Assembly (NCBI GenBank): GCA_030159075.1
Contig: BROG01000930.1
Coordinates: 1 to 64,000, forward strand
Direction: 5' to 3'
From: Atrina japonica
Lineage: Eukaryota > Mollusca > Bivalvia > Pterioida > Pinnidae
DNA: 64,000 nucleotides
Below the pieces are notes generated by a model. It was not told where the DNA came from. It saw only the letters and a program-made list of their open reading frames with translations, and made no database searches. This document shows, piece by piece, positions 50,566-62,668 of the stretch (position 1 is its first letter; each line of letters starts with the position of its first letter). The translations under genes and the position numbers were made by a program.

Positions 50566-50691
50566 TATAGCAGATACACAATAAACACATTTGGTTCAGA
50601 AAGACTAAAGGGTGATAATAATTTTACAAAATCCTCACTGAATGACAGGAGTGCCTGAATCTGCTAATTAAAAAATTGTCAAAGGCAATTA

Positions 50692-52023
50692 CCGTATATA
50701 CTTCCCTATAAGTCGGATTTTCTGGAGTAAATTTTCGATCTCAAAAAGAGGTACCGATTTATAGGCGAGTCCTAGTCGGTAGGCTAAAAATCAGAGCTCA
50801 TATTCTCAAATATATCTTGTGAAAATTCAAGCATGAGACAAGGATCAAATTAATGTTATCACCGAGTTCGGGACCAACTTCAGTTTTATTCTAACTGAAG
50901 GTATATTCTATCTAAAGAAATAAATAATATCACAGGTACCTTGTTGCTTTTTTATTTAAAATGTACACATAGTTGTTCAAGTTCTTTGACGATGTTATTC
51001 ATGTCAACTGTGCAGTACATGTGTTGTCAAACTGTTCCACTCGAATAGCTGCTTATTAATAAAAATCACACTGAATGCCTAACCCGTATGTTGATTATAA
51101 TTTTAAAAACAGCCACGGTCAGCCATTGGTGAAAAGAGTATTAATAAATTGATACATTAAAATCAAAAAACCATAAATACTGTGTGCTTGTTTATTCATA
51201 AATGCCGCGTGGATTATTAAACAATGGGGCAGTGTCATGTGAGGCATTTTTGCCCAGTCAATCTGTCAACACCTGTGGTTGTATACACACTTTATTAATA
51301 ATGAAGTAACACTAGCAGAGAACAATAGATAAAATGGGTCATGTTAATTGATCACTTTGTCTAAACAAATCGGGTAGCACAAGCTGAATATGTTGATAAG
51401 AGAGGCCTAATGAAAACAGAATAAAAAATTCAGTCGTTCTGCCTGGATTGGTGCGGTCATTTTCATGCCTACAGTACATGAACATCACTTCTTGATTGGA
51501 CACTTACGCGTGTTACGGGGTGGAAACATGCATGTGGAGTGTGATTTTGTCAAGTTTACGGCAACTGTGAGCATCATTGAAAAAAAAATACAACAATTAT
51601 TTCAATGACACCACATTGAAATTAAATATATGCACTATAAAAACGTGTATTTATCTCTGGTTCTGTAACATAACACAGTGAATTGGGTTGGTAATACCCT
51701 CATTATTTTAGGTTCACGTTTTCAAGAAAACACCGCCAAACATGAATACAGAATATAAATTTAAAATATAAAAACAGGTATTACATGTCATTATGGAACC
51801 CTGACTTAGTCTACATATTTTCTACATACTGTAGAGGTTTTTTTTAAACATATCTGAAATTTTTATTAAATATTGGTAAGATTTTCTTTTAAAACAGTTC
51901 CCAATCAGATTTTTCACTTGACATATTCCGATGTTTTTGATACCATCTTATAGGCGGGTCAATGGCAAATGCCAAAATTTTAGGCCCAAAGTCTACCTCC
52001 GACTTAAAGGCGAGTATATACGG
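50692..52023. mobile_element. TA-flanked inverted-repeat element (1,332 bp)
   Basis: The left end TA|CCGTATATACTTCCCTATAA then gtcgga and the complement of the right end CCGTATATACTCGCCTTTAA then gtcgga are clearly inverted copies, and TA lies on both sides. No transposase frame is visible. A decayed relative starts near 56806. Confidence 0.85.
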
Positions 52024-52199
52024 TATCGGGATCAACGCCTTTACTATCTAGAGTATGATGATATCAGCAAATAACAAGGCAAGAATCTTTGTTTATGTGT
52101 TCAAAATTTACATACAACTGCTATTGATCATAAAAGACTTGTAAAAAATGACCACCAGTTTGGAAAGGTAAGACAGGGAATAAGGATAAGTTACGGTTT

Positions 52200-53185
52200 G
52201 TATAATGAAGCAACCTGGGCTACTGAAAATTAAAAATTGGTAGCCCAGCTAGAAAATCATTAGCCCAACTTTTGTTGAGGATGGTGAAAGCAGTCTGAAT
52301 ATGTTAGGGGGTATAGGGGCATGCTCCCGTAACCTAGAAAATTTGTAAAAAAAAAAAAAAAAAAAAAATTCTGTACTTTAGAGATCTTTTGAAAGAAAAA
52401 AAACTGTTCATAAACATAGATTTTTTCCACTTATGTTATAAGTTTTGATAATTTTTTTCTTTATTTGAAAAACCACATTTTTCAAATTTTGAAGAGAGGA
52501 AGAATAAAAATACTGTACAACAACGTTGTTTGTTGGAACTGGCCAGACTTATATTTCCAGGTTTCACAATGAGAAATATTATTTTGATAAATGGCTATTG
52601 ATGAAAAAAGAAGACAAAACATAAATCAAATTACTGAAAGTACTGATACGAGTTGATGGCAATCGTAAGTTTCAATGAGGTATAATACACTCAGTATACT
52701 GAATACTTTTTAATTATGTTTTATAAAAAAAAAAACTAAAATTGAGTCAGACATTTGGCCTAACATGAGTACTGATGGCTTATTTATTACGCAACAAACT
52801 ATATAGTTCAGCAACATGATTATAAAATCTTGTGCCTATAACATTGTTTCATTGAGATTAAATTTCTATGCGACAGGGCAGTATTACTTGTATACCCTTA
52901 CCAGGGTTCGAAAAATTTGTATAAAAGCACTAGCCCTTCGGGCGAGTGTTTACATAACTTCCACTTCCGAACTCATTTTGCACTCGCCCAAGTATGAAAA
53001 TGTAGTATTTCAAAGTAAATGTGTTAAAAGCGTATAAAATCTTTTTTCAAAGTAAATAGATCTTATATGACTTAACAGATATGATACTCTTCATTAAACT
53101 TTTAACACACGCCAGCTGGGCGACGATGATGACTCATTTATGTCGCCCAGCACAACTTTCACTCGCATTGGCGACCGCTGATCTT
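52200..53185. repeat. Remnants of hAT-like elements
   Basis: The stretch near 52205-52330 repeats tagcccagc/tagcccaac words. The stretch from cagggttcgaaaaatttgta (about 52902) to gcattggcgaccgctgatct (about 53181) contains cactcgcccaag and gggcgagtg. Both resemble the ends of the element at 43693, but complete terminal repeats are lacking. A poly-A run lies near 52348-52368. Confidence 0.45.
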
Positions 53186-53339
53186 ATTCCCTGTAACAAT
53201 GAACAAACCACTTTGAAATATTACAATTATCTTTAATCTCTAACTCAAGTTGAGCTCTGCTCTATCGAAGTTCTAGGATAAAAACATGTTCAATATTCAG
53301 GGATGATACCTAAAACATCATATTACCACAACGCATAAA

Positions 53340-53520
53340 ATAAAGTAAAACCCGCTTTAGTGACCACCTTTTTATAAAGACCCCCTGGTCATAAAGGGGT
53401 TGTCCCCAATAGTATCATTTGTGTACAAATCAATCTCTATATAAAGATACCTCCCTATAAAGACTGGTTTTCTTGTGTCCCTAAGGGGGTCTTATATACA
53501 AGTTTCAGTGTACACATCAC
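53340..53520. repeat. Short repeat with inverted-end features
   Basis: Contains repeated words tataaagacccc, tataaagatacctcc and tataaagactgg. The right edge complement actgaaacttgtatataaga resembles the ends of the 34555 and 38683 elements. Confidence 0.45.
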
Positions 53521-53683
53521 TTATGTGCAATATTGATCATGTAAGAGTGAATCAGCGGTGTATATAAATTACACACTCTTCTACTAAAGTACTACAGTGT
53601 TGCTACAAATCAACGATATTGATTCTTGTCGAGTTGCTATTTCTGTTTTGAAGAGAATTAAAGCTAAATGTAATAAATATTGA

Positions 53684-53773
53684 TTATCTTTATAAGCAAG
53701 TCTACCATTTACAACTCCATAGGCACACTTATCTTTATAAGCAAGTCTACCATTTACAACTCCATAGGCACAC
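53684..53773. repeat. Perfect 45-bp tandem duplication
   Basis: Two identical 45-bp copies beginning ttatctttataagcaagtct lie head to tail with no change, so the duplication is recent or an assembly artefact. Confidence 0.95.
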
Positions 53774-54009
53774 TTCTAAATTATACCATCAAGACTCTGT
53801 TCTACATTTCATTGATATACATGATGTAATTCCTGTGATGCTCATAATATTGACACCAAAGGTTTATTTTCAAAGATAATAAAACTATTGCTTACAAGTT
53901 TACAGTCCTATAACTGAAATGTGAATCAAAAGAAATACACATAACTAACACACGTGTTGTCCAGGGGTAAGCAACTATAGTAATTTCAACAGAATGACAA
54001 AAATATTGC

Positions 54010-54490
54010 ATCACAATACAGTGGAACCTGACTGACAGACTAGGTGTGATCTGATAAGTGAGGTGTTACAGTGGAACCATGCTATTGAGACCACTTCACT
54101 GACTGACTGAGTGGTCTGATTAGTGAGGTGTTACAGTGGAACCATGCTATTGAGACCACTTTACTGACTGACTGAGTGGTCTGATTAGTGAGGTGTTACA
54201 GTGGAACCATGCTATTGAGACCACTTTACTGACTGACTGAGTGATCTGATAAGTGAGGTGTTACAGTGGAACCATGCTATTGAGACCACTTCACTGACTG
54301 AGTGGTCTGATTAGTGAGGTGTTACAGTGGAACCATGTTATTGAGACCACTTCACTGACTGACTGAGTGGTCTGATTAGTGAGGTGTTACAGTGGAACCA
54401 TGCTATTGAGACCACTTTACTGACAGACTAGGTGTGATCTGATTAGTGGTGTTACAGTGGAACTTTGCTATTGAGACCACTTCATTGATT
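54010..54490. repeat. 65-bp tandem array, about 7 units
   Basis: The unit contains ttacagtggaaccatgctat, tgagaccacttcactgactg and agtggtctgattagtgaggt. As at 48 kb, each unit carries a CAGTGGAACC word like a pogo/Tigger-type terminus. Variation is mostly single base changes and 4-bp ctga steps. Confidence 0.93.
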
Positions 54491-54595
54491 GTGGATAATA
54501 AAGTCTGATTACCATATATGATATGAGTGTATGTTCAATGCAGTTTTCCATATTTCTTTATATCTGTTTTTTTTTCTTTAACACTTTGAGACTTG

Positions 54596-54797
54596 CAGTG
54601 ATTTCCCACTCTCTTTTGGGAATGGGGCCTGAGCCTTTTGAATTGGGAATTTTATCAACATTTTATTGAGATTGGTAAACTTAAAAATACACAAAACTGT
54701 TTGAAATACAAGAATCTCTCAAAATTTATTGTTATTTGACATTTCCATTTACATTAGTAATGGTGCCTTACCCCTGTAGTGAGGTGGAAAATCCCTG
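54596..54797. mobile_element. MITE with CAGKGATTTYCCAC ends (202 bp)
   Basis: The left end is CAGTGATTTCCCACTCTC and the complement of the right end is CAGGGATTTTCCACCTC. The body matches the element at 57413 (acacaaaactgtttgaaa, aagaatctct). Confidence 0.75.
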
Positions 54798-55204
54798 AGT
54801 TGGGACAAGTCCCTTACAATTGGAAAATAAATACAATTTTGATAAAAATGTAATTATGAAAAAATCTTAATTGAAAATTTGAACACTGTTAACAGATTTA
54901 CGGATCATTTATGATTTCATTTCCCGTGATATCCCATTTAAAGTACTTCTTAACACAGGGATTTTCCTACCTCCTAAATTTTGGGTCCAGGGTCCAAGAA
55001 AATTGGGAAAATATACCAAATATATCAACATATATCAGACGCATAAAAAAATCATGCTGGGTGCAAAAATTTTAGAAAGATATCTCAAGTAATATGGGAA
55101 ATTACATGAAAAAAAATGAAAATGTGTTCGTTGCGGGCGGGCCTCCTTATGTAGTAATCTAGGGGGGGGGATATCTAGATAATTTTAAACTGTTTTGGGA
55201 ATCC

Positions 55205-55768
55205 TTATCAGTTGAAGGTAGATCACGTTCCAGTGAACACAGCTTGTAGTGCCCTGAGAGTCTGAATGAAAACTTCAATTTCACAGTAGGGGGTGCCGAG
55301 ATAAGGGTTCAATCATTCAAAAGAGTAAACTGTCCGGTATAAATATAATGTAAAAAACAATGTACAAGAATTTATTTATTGTTATTTACACAGTTTCTGA
55401 CACAGTCTTGAATCCCAATGATATTGTTACTTGAAAGATCATTGAAATTTTGTCACTTCATTATGAACACAGTGCATTTACACACACACGAGGTCACATT
55501 TTAATCGTTCTATTAAGTGTAAATACAGGGGGGGGGGGGGGGGGGGGGGTGTTTGGAGTAGGTGCCCCCTACATTATCAGTGGGGTGAAAAATGTTGAAC
55601 TGTTATAAATATAATGTAAAACAATGTATTTTATAAATGGGGAATTGCAGATCATTATTTTGTCAAGTTAAACACAGTGCATTTCACTAAGATAAGTCGA
55701 TGTGGTGAATAGGTCGAGGTCACAACTTTGGAGAAAAAAAATATCGACCTATAGGCCGTAAAATATGG
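55205..55768. mobile_element. Truncated, inverted relative of the 12440 element
   Basis: The right end atcgacctataggccgtaaa then atatgg|TA and the internal blocks (tcaatttcacagtagggggt, gccgagataagggttcaatc, gtccggtataaatataatg) match 12440-12905 in reverse orientation. The other terminus is missing. It contains an internal duplication of the tataaatataatgtaaa block and a long poly-G run at about 55529-55550. Confidence 0.8.
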
Positions 55769-56805
55769 TAACGACCTAATAGAACAAACTGTCACGCACA
55801 TTGTTGATTGTTTATTATTATAGTTTGGGGCATTTATTCAACTTCAATATATATAAAGGTAATTGTGCAAAATTTGTGAAGATTCAATTAGGAATTTACA
55901 GCCAAAATTTGGGGGAAAACAGAAATGATTTGCAACTAGAGCTGGATCCCTTTAACAGAACCAAATCAAACTAAAAGTAAATCTTGACATTTAATTCTTC
56001 TTTTCTATTTCACTCATAAATAAATAATAATACTTGTACACAGTAACTTTTCACTGACATCAATTTTGACTAAACTGGTTGACATGTGACAATCTTTAAA
56101 TTTATATAAAAAATTAAACAAAAGTTTAGTAAATTTTAAGTCCAAACAACTTCATGATCAGCTAATCTTCTAGTCTACTGACATGCAAATGTACAACAAA
56201 CAAATGGCCAGCTAGATATCAACAAATCTCTAATTCATAATTCCTTTTTATCAAAACATCTGATGCTTATTTTACGTCTTCTGATTACCTGTGATCTGAC
56301 CATGTCTAAATTAAGGCACCTTTAACAGCAAATGAAAAAGCACTGTAACACTTAAATCATGATACCCACTAACATGTAAAGTGTGAGGTTGAAATAACAT
56401 GTATATCTCAATAAATCATACATGTGCTTCAAAAATATAATGCTTATCATGCAATCCACATAATTGTTAAAAAGTCTTAAAATTCAAAAACCCATCACAA
56501 AATATTTTCAAACATAGTCACAAAAGTTAAATCTAGTTAAACTATCTGATTAAATCAACCATGAAATTAAAAATGACAAATTTTTAAAGGCACAGCACTG
56601 CCTCTTGCAATTTATAAAATGGAAGACCAGTGGAAGACTGCTTTCATCTCAAAATCAATAGGTGCCCACTGTTATCTTCCTGATACCATGTATATCACTG
56701 TATTAACTCACCCACTGAGAAAATATGGACTCTAAATAGAATTGGTAACAAAGGCCTGGTCGAGTGTATCTTAAAAGTCTAAAAACGTCGAATAATTTAA
56801 CATAT

Positions 56806-57330
56806 ACTCGTCTATAACTCATATTTTCTGGAGTAAATTTTCATAAAAAGGGACATCAACTTACAGGCTAATACTAGTCTGTAGGTGAAAACAAAGATAG
56901 GCATATTCTGTTATTTTACTATCATGAAGCTATTTTCCATATTGGCATATAAACAGAAAAAAAATTATTTCAAAAGTACCTTATTGATTTCTTTTTTATC
57001 AAAAAATATTAACATGGTTGTTGAAGTTCTTTAATGATAATATCCATCTCAGCTGTACATATGCAGTCTATCTGTTCCACTTGAATAACTGCCATTTTTA
57101 AAAGCAAAACCTATATGATGCATATATTGTTAAAAACAGCCCAGCAGACATAATTTAGACTTAGAGAAACCAGTAATAATATTTTTGTAGACAATACTTC
57201 CATCACCCCATCATAATAAAATGTTTGATGTGCCTAAAACAAGGCCCCAGGTTTTGGAAATGTGAAAATGTATTTGTTTTACTTTTTTTTTTTCGTGAGC
57301 ATCAAATTTTGGGGTCACAGATTTGAGGTG
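56806..57330. repeat. Decayed relative of the 50692 element
   Basis: The segment attttctggagtaaattttc near 56823 is shared exactly with the left part of the 50692 element, and the further taagtcgg/acttacagg positions are recognisable. The right end is not found. Confidence 0.6.
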
Positions 57331-57412
57331 GGTTGGTTAGGTAATATCAAACATTTTTTGTATTTTGACCTCACTTTTCAGTGAGTCATCTATAATTGTC
57401 AATATCAGTAGG

Positions 57413-57660
57413 CAGTGATTTTCCACACTCTTTTATGAATGTGGCCTTGGCCTGTTGAATTGGGAATTTTAGTGATCTTTCATTGAAATCGGGAAATCTA
57501 AAGTACACAAAACTGTTTGAAAATACAAGAATCTCTTCAAATTGTCATTTAACTTCAATTGGGAAATTTCGACTGCAAATTGGGCAAAAAAATGTATTGA
57601 TTTTGCAAATAGAAAATGGGGCTTTATTTCTGCCTTGTATGATAGGGTGGAAAATCCCTG
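57413..57660. mobile_element. MITE with CAGKGATTTTCCAC ends (248 bp)
   Basis: The left end is CAGTGATTTTCCACACTC and the complement of the right end is CAGGGATTTTCCACCCTA. It shares its body with 54596. It ends about 110 bp from the donor of the 57772-58028 exon. Confidence 0.78.
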
Positions 57661-57771
57661 GTATGAATACACAAAGAAATACATGGACAATGTATTAGAT
57701 ACCCTGAAATTGTGTCAGAGAGGGATAAAACATTTACACCTTCATTAGTTGGCAGCAATGCGACTACTTAC

Positions 57772-58028
57772 CTCACACACATTGTAGTCATCCGAGTCCA
57801 AACTATTACACAGAGAAGGTAAAAGTTCCTGCCATGTTCTTAGTTCACCTTTTGCCACTATAGTAGTGATAAGGATTCCAATGGTGGCTCTGATGAGAGG
57901 GGAGGGATCACCAATACTGTTCAAGCATTCTTGTTTGATGAAACTTGTCACCTCGGGAGGAAATTTTTCAAAATGGGCTTTGACATTGTTCTTTAATATT
58001 AGACCACTAAGTGATCTGGTCGGGTCAT
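57772..58028 (-). CDS. TNPO1: TNPO1 exon: HEAT repeats 2-3
   Basis: This 257-nt exon follows acceptor ttttttgcag and completes the split Asp codon (G|AT) before encoding [14 protein letters not shown], then the stretch around SECLN (here [19 protein letters not shown]) and finally DYNVCE. It matches human TNPO1 around residues 61-146. It ends in phase 0 at donor GAG|gtaagt. The next exon is 17.3 kb downstream. Near its 3' end a longer open frame runs into the intron, but the GAG|gtaagt donor and the following homologous exon set the boundary. Confidence 0.97.
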
Positions 58029-58221
58029 CTGCAAAAAATCAGTAAATAAATTATTTTAAAAATTCTCCTTTTGAACAAAAATCTCTGCAAGTCTGACTAG
58101 TTCACTGTTATGACATATTATGAAAAGATAAGAATATCAGTAACTACAATTTCCATTCCTTTAGCTTGTATTACATGTACATTCACTTTTGAAAATCTTT
58201 AAATTGGATGAGGAAAACTAT

Positions 58222-58400
58222 AGTCAAGAAAATACAGTGGAATCTCGTATTGTCAAAATCAGACGAGTCTAAAGTCTAAATTCTGGGTATATCGAATTTG
58301 AACTGGTCCCAAATTTTATAGATGAAAAAGTGTTAATAAAAAATTTTGGTCATCTCAAATTCTGGATATCTGTAAGTGATAGGGACAGTCCCATGATTTT
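58222..58400. repeat. One-sided pogo/Tigger-like terminus
   Basis: Begins tacagtggaatctcgtattg and carries the typical alternation ctaaattctgggtatatcga / caaattctggatatc. No second end is recognised. Confidence 0.5.
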
Positions 58401-59305
58401 CAAGACAATGAGAATCAACTGTCTTTGCAATTTTACAAGTTTTAAATGGACATAACTTTAGAACTGTAAATGACTCACTGCCCAAATTTGAACTCTAAGA
58501 ATATATATGGTTTAGAAGTGGAGACATATGTGGTATTCAAGTTATAAGACGTAAACAGAAAATTACTTTTAGATGGTGGGGAAAACATCCAAGGACACCA
58601 TATATACCAATGAAAGTGTCTTGCCAATAACCTACAAGAATACATATGGGGACAGGATATCAAAGTGAATGCTTTTCAATTAATGATTTAAAAAAAAATT
58701 ATGGCAGCATATCCCTGTCAAGACCCCAATGTACAGTAGTACATCAATGAATATTTCTTTCCATGTTGGGGATGTAAATGGTTTTCAAATAATATGTAGA
58801 TTTAATGAAAGGGGAATATTCATCTAAAGAACCAAATTACATCAATCAATAACTTTTCCCATAAATATTTTGTTCAATGGTTATGAATATTATGGATATT
58901 GCACTTTATATGTAAGTGGGAAAGAATGACGAACAAACAGAAGGATGATCCAAACACTAGATGCCCCGACAGACCTTTCAGGCTGGGAGCATAAAAACTT
59001 TCCAAAAGGTTTCTATAATAAACCCTATCCTCATTTGAACCCATCAAAGCACTACTTTGAACCCCCAAAAAGGTAAAAAAAAAAAAGGTTATAATTGATA
59101 GTTACCATCAAGGTACAGTAAGTGTTTTAGAGCTTTCATCAATAGAATTTTCACAATGGAGCTAAAAGCAAGAGCAAATCCAAATTGTTGATGAGACATA
59201 TAGACAAACAGACAAGAAACAGACAGTGCCACTTCATCGGACTTTGATACCCAAGGAAGACTTATTTCTTAAAGAGAAAACTGTATCTATAGAATGTATA
59301 CATAC

Positions 59306-59381
59306 CCTCACTGGTCAGCTTTGTCAGGACAAATATCAAATAATTGTTGAAGTCTGGATAATTATTCAGCTCTAGTAATTT
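59306..59381 (-). CDS. TNPO1: TNPO1 exon: N-terminal HEAT region ([11 protein letters not shown]...)
   Basis: This 76-nt exon follows an acceptor tttatcttag and encodes 25 codons plus one base, beginning [14 protein letters not shown] and ending LTKLTSE. It corresponds to about residues 36-60 of the human protein, in the first HEAT repeats that contact RanGTP. The donor is G|gtatg, leaving phase 1. It is the most 5' exon I could find, so the start codon and first ~36 residues lie in one or more upstream exons, probably beyond the window. Confidence 0.95.
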
Positions 59382-60975
59382 CTAAGATAAATGTTAAGGA
59401 CAATTTAGCTCATATAATCTTGAACAATTACAAATTGTCATTCTTTAATAATTCCCATCAATTTTTACACAGATATATATTTGTATACAAAAAGTAAATC
59501 GGTTTTGAGTTGAGCCATTTATATAAACCATAAATGAAACATCCACTAAATGCATGTTTGTGCCAATTTCACAATTTGTAAACTTTATAGAAATATGACT
59601 TAACAATAATGATACAATTACTAATTCAGGATTCGACATTTACATTTGTCTGTGTCCAGGGGAAAATCGGCTCGAACAAGTTAAAATAATCACCAATATT
59701 TACGTCTGATGAAAACAAATCATAAACAAAATAATACTGAAAAATAAGTTGCAAACAAACAAAAAGAATAATGAAAGACAAGTTGAAATCGAGAACAGTT
59801 TAAAAACACTCAGCAGTCAATCAATCTCCCAAGATCAAGCTTCCAATGATAAGATTATCTTTATTATGATAGTGTAATTTGAAAAGTGGCAAGTTCTAGT
59901 CATTATAGTAGTGTGTATTACACAATATATTTGTTTTGGTTTTCTTTTTTGGTGACTTAACATCTCTATCATTGTTGTTGCTTTTATTTTTCGTGGTCTG
60001 ATGAATATTCTCTTATTTAGTAGAAATAATTTTTAAAAATTATTTTAAATTTTGTATTAAATATAATATTTTTAATTTTTGAATATGAATTTTTTCTTTG
60101 TTAATTACGGACAAGTGGATTTGTGAATCAGACAATTTACTTTTTGATATTTCTTGTCCGATTGGACAAATGAAAAACATCTTTAACTCATTCACCCCTG
60201 AAGATTGGGTTGGTCCAAATCATTGATTTACAGAAGAATCCATTATATTTCAGGGTTTGATGAGTTAATGTAGAGCCCTGTAATTCTGAAAGAAAACTAA
60301 TCATTGGTTTATGGGAAGAAGATCTTTAGAGATGTACCAGGGTTTTACTCTTTTTTTTAAAAAAAAATTTTTGGTCCATTTTGGAATCTGTCTGTGTACT
60401 AGCCCCTTTTACTTTGCAAGATAATGACCAAAAACATGAAAAATCCACTCAAATTAAGGTAACACCGAAATTCGTCTAATTAAGGTGCTGCTCTAATTAC
60501 AATGTCATAAAATCATGGTCCTGAATCACAATGCTCTTTCCAACTCCTTATAAATATTGATTAGCTACGAGAGATTTCTATATCTTCATAAACCTTCACT
60601 ATCTGCCAAAAATTCATTTCAAAATTCTAGAACACAAATATTAAAATAGACTTTAATTTGAAAAGTGATGTACATGTTAGTAAAGTAACAAGTAGATCAA
60701 GCAGTAGGGAACAGGACTCTACAACACTAAAAAATTCACTCTTCATTTGACCAGTGAACCAGAAACCAGCCAACCAGAAACTTTTACTAGCCAATATATA
60801 TTGTGTATGTGTGTGTGTGTTCTTGTTAAAAAAATCTTCTGCTGGATGAAATGAAATTAAACACATGAATTTTTTTTAAGTTGACGTGAAATTTTATTGT
60901 TTCAATCCATTTAAAAATATTATTAATTGTTGACCTTTTTATACATTTTTTAATACATCCGGGAGTTTTTATATT
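59382..60975. other. Sequence 5' of the first TNPO1 exon found
   Basis: No exon encoding the expected N-terminal motif (about GLQQILQLLKESQSPD) was seen. A fragment near 60105-60180 resembles the 28510 element. A tgtgtgtgtgtgt microsatellite occurs near 60805. Confidence 0.5.
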
Positions 60976-62245
60976 AGTGTTGAATCTAGAGCAACATAGC
61001 ATGGCGCCGCGCCATGCCCTTTTCGCCAGCGCCATGCCCTTTTTCATGATGTCAATCGCCAATAACGCCCCCCCCCCAAAAAAAAACAATTCATTGGCGA
61101 AATTGCTTGTGAAACCACATCCATGTTGTTTACTCTTTAATCTGTTAATTGCCCCAATTACCCGTGTCAAGACTATGTATACTTCACGGTTGATCAGTTT
61201 AAATAGCCTCAGGTAATCATCCGAGATAGGGCAGTCAAACGACTCGTAGGTTTGGAATTTTGGAATATCGGCAAACTCACCGAATTTCCGCTATTTTCAA
61301 ATGGCTAGAAAATTGAATGTATACATAAAATGTTCGTAAAAATATATGTACAAGCTAATAAAACGATGTTTTATTTCAAAATATCCAATTAAATAAGGTT
61401 ATGTGCTGCTATGTGGTTGAATTCATCGTTTGAAGCTGGCTCTAGTTAGTGGGAAAATAGCTTGTGTCCATGATTCGCGCAAATTCCTTGTAGTTGCTTG
61501 TCGTACGAAGTACTAATATACATGTACATATGTAGGAATTCACCAAGGACTTCTTAAAGCCATAATCGCTGTGAAAATACTGTAAATGGGAATAAACTAC
61601 CAAATCTTCTGCCAAATCCAAAGCAAATTTGTTCTCGGACTTACGGTAATCGACTTCGTGTCATACGACTCCCGAATTCTCGGGACTTTTCCTTTCCTAT
61701 GTGATACAGTGAGGAAAAATTCAATTAGGACTAAATCTAACAAATTTGTTGAATTTATTTAGATAATTTAAGCATGACAATCGATTACCAATTTAGGAAA
61801 TAGTTTTTGTTACATATCAAAGCGAAAATTATGTATCAAATATTTAACTTGAGACATTTACTAGCTTGTTTTAATTAATCAATAGACTAATTTCACAACT
61901 ATTTTTTTAGATTCCTATAGTATATAATATACATACATGTATTTCTGGATTAGCAAAACAAAAAAAATTAAATATCAGGCCAGGACTAGCTCTTGTGCCC
62001 CTTTTTTTCATTGAAAAAATTATTAAATAATTCTATTTCTAGAAAAACTACCTTTTGGGATTTTTTTTAAACATTTTTAAAGAAAAGTATTTAAAATTTA
62101 TTAGTGGAGCCCCGAGTATATGCACACATTCTAGTGCTGGTGCCTTCAAAACCAATTTACGCGTTTAAAGTGCCCTTTCAAACTGAAATTGTGTGCCCTT
62201 TCACACTGACTTTGTGTGCCCTTTTCAGATCCTAGATTCAACACT
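60976..62245. mobile_element. Inverted-repeat element (1.27 kb) with AGTGTTGAATCTAG ends
   Basis: The left end AGTGTTGAATCTAGAGC and the complement of the right end AGTGTTGAATCTAGGATC share 14 identical terminal bases. Subterminal regions carry repeated words gccatgccctttt (left) and tgtgccctttcaaactg (right). It is non-coding. The flanks are too AT-rich to call a target duplication. Confidence 0.78.
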
Positions 62246-62668
62246 ATATTTTTCATATTTGTTGCTCTAATATTGAGGCACACTTAAACTCTTTTTTTTA
62301 ATTTATAACACTGGTTTGTTTTTGACAAAATTTACAAACATTTCCTGCCCACAAGAGTTTGAAATTTGATCAAAGATAAAATCGAGAGTCAAACACCCTA
62401 TCATCAGACAAATACCTGTAAAATTCTTTATAAGGTTTTTTTTCGACAATCAGGTGTTTGACTCTCGATTTTAATGTACAGATAAAATTTTCAATTCCGG
62501 CTGTGCCTGTGATCTGCCCGTCCTCCTCATCGAACACTAGCCATAACTTGGTTCCAGTATTCCTGTAACACTAACTACTTTTAAATTTGCTAGTGTCCAA
62601 TGAAGAGGTAGATGCTTCTGTTGAAATTGACACTGAAAAGAAAATGTCATCATGATCAAGTTTAAAGC

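Larger units (their letters stand above)
40467..57771. other. TNPO1: TNPO1 giant intron (17.3 kb)
   Basis: The largest intron holds SINEs (40.6, 41.7, 47.7 kb), nested transposons (42.7-45.3 kb), two minisatellites (48.0-49.1 and 54.0-54.5 kb), TA-flanked inverted-repeat elements (49.7, 50.7, 55.2 and 56.8 kb) and CAGGGATTTTCC MITEs (54.6 and 57.4 kb). The stretch 45.3-47.7 kb holds nothing I recognise. No TNPO1 exon is expected here, since flanking exons join directly (VCE|GAFGAL). Confidence 0.8.
13948..59381 (-). other. TNPO1: Transportin (karyopherin-beta2) gene, 5'-incomplete
   Basis: Twenty coding exons, listed separately, encode a nuclear import receptor of the importin-beta superfamily. 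The known role of the family is to carry PY-NLS cargo such as hnRNP A1 and FUS through the nuclear pore and release it on RanGTP binding. Conceptual translation tracks human TNPO1 almost residue for residue, from '[15 protein letters not shown]' near the N-terminus to the C-terminal '[10 protein letters not shown]' stop, and all tested introns are GT-AG with matching phases. About 840 of the ~890 expected residues are present. The first ~36 residues and one exon of about 14-15 residues are missing. Invertebrates usually have a single TNPO1/TNPO2 gene, so TNPO1 here means the orthologue of both. The longest intron is 17.3 kb (40467-57771) and is full of repeats. No promoter is visible because the 5' end was not found. 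Confidence 0.97.

Noticed and set aside
55529..55550. Long poly-G run as a possible G-quadruplex regulatory site
   Set aside because: A homopolymer in a decayed transposon, with length likely affected by sequencing. No link to a promoter or exon.
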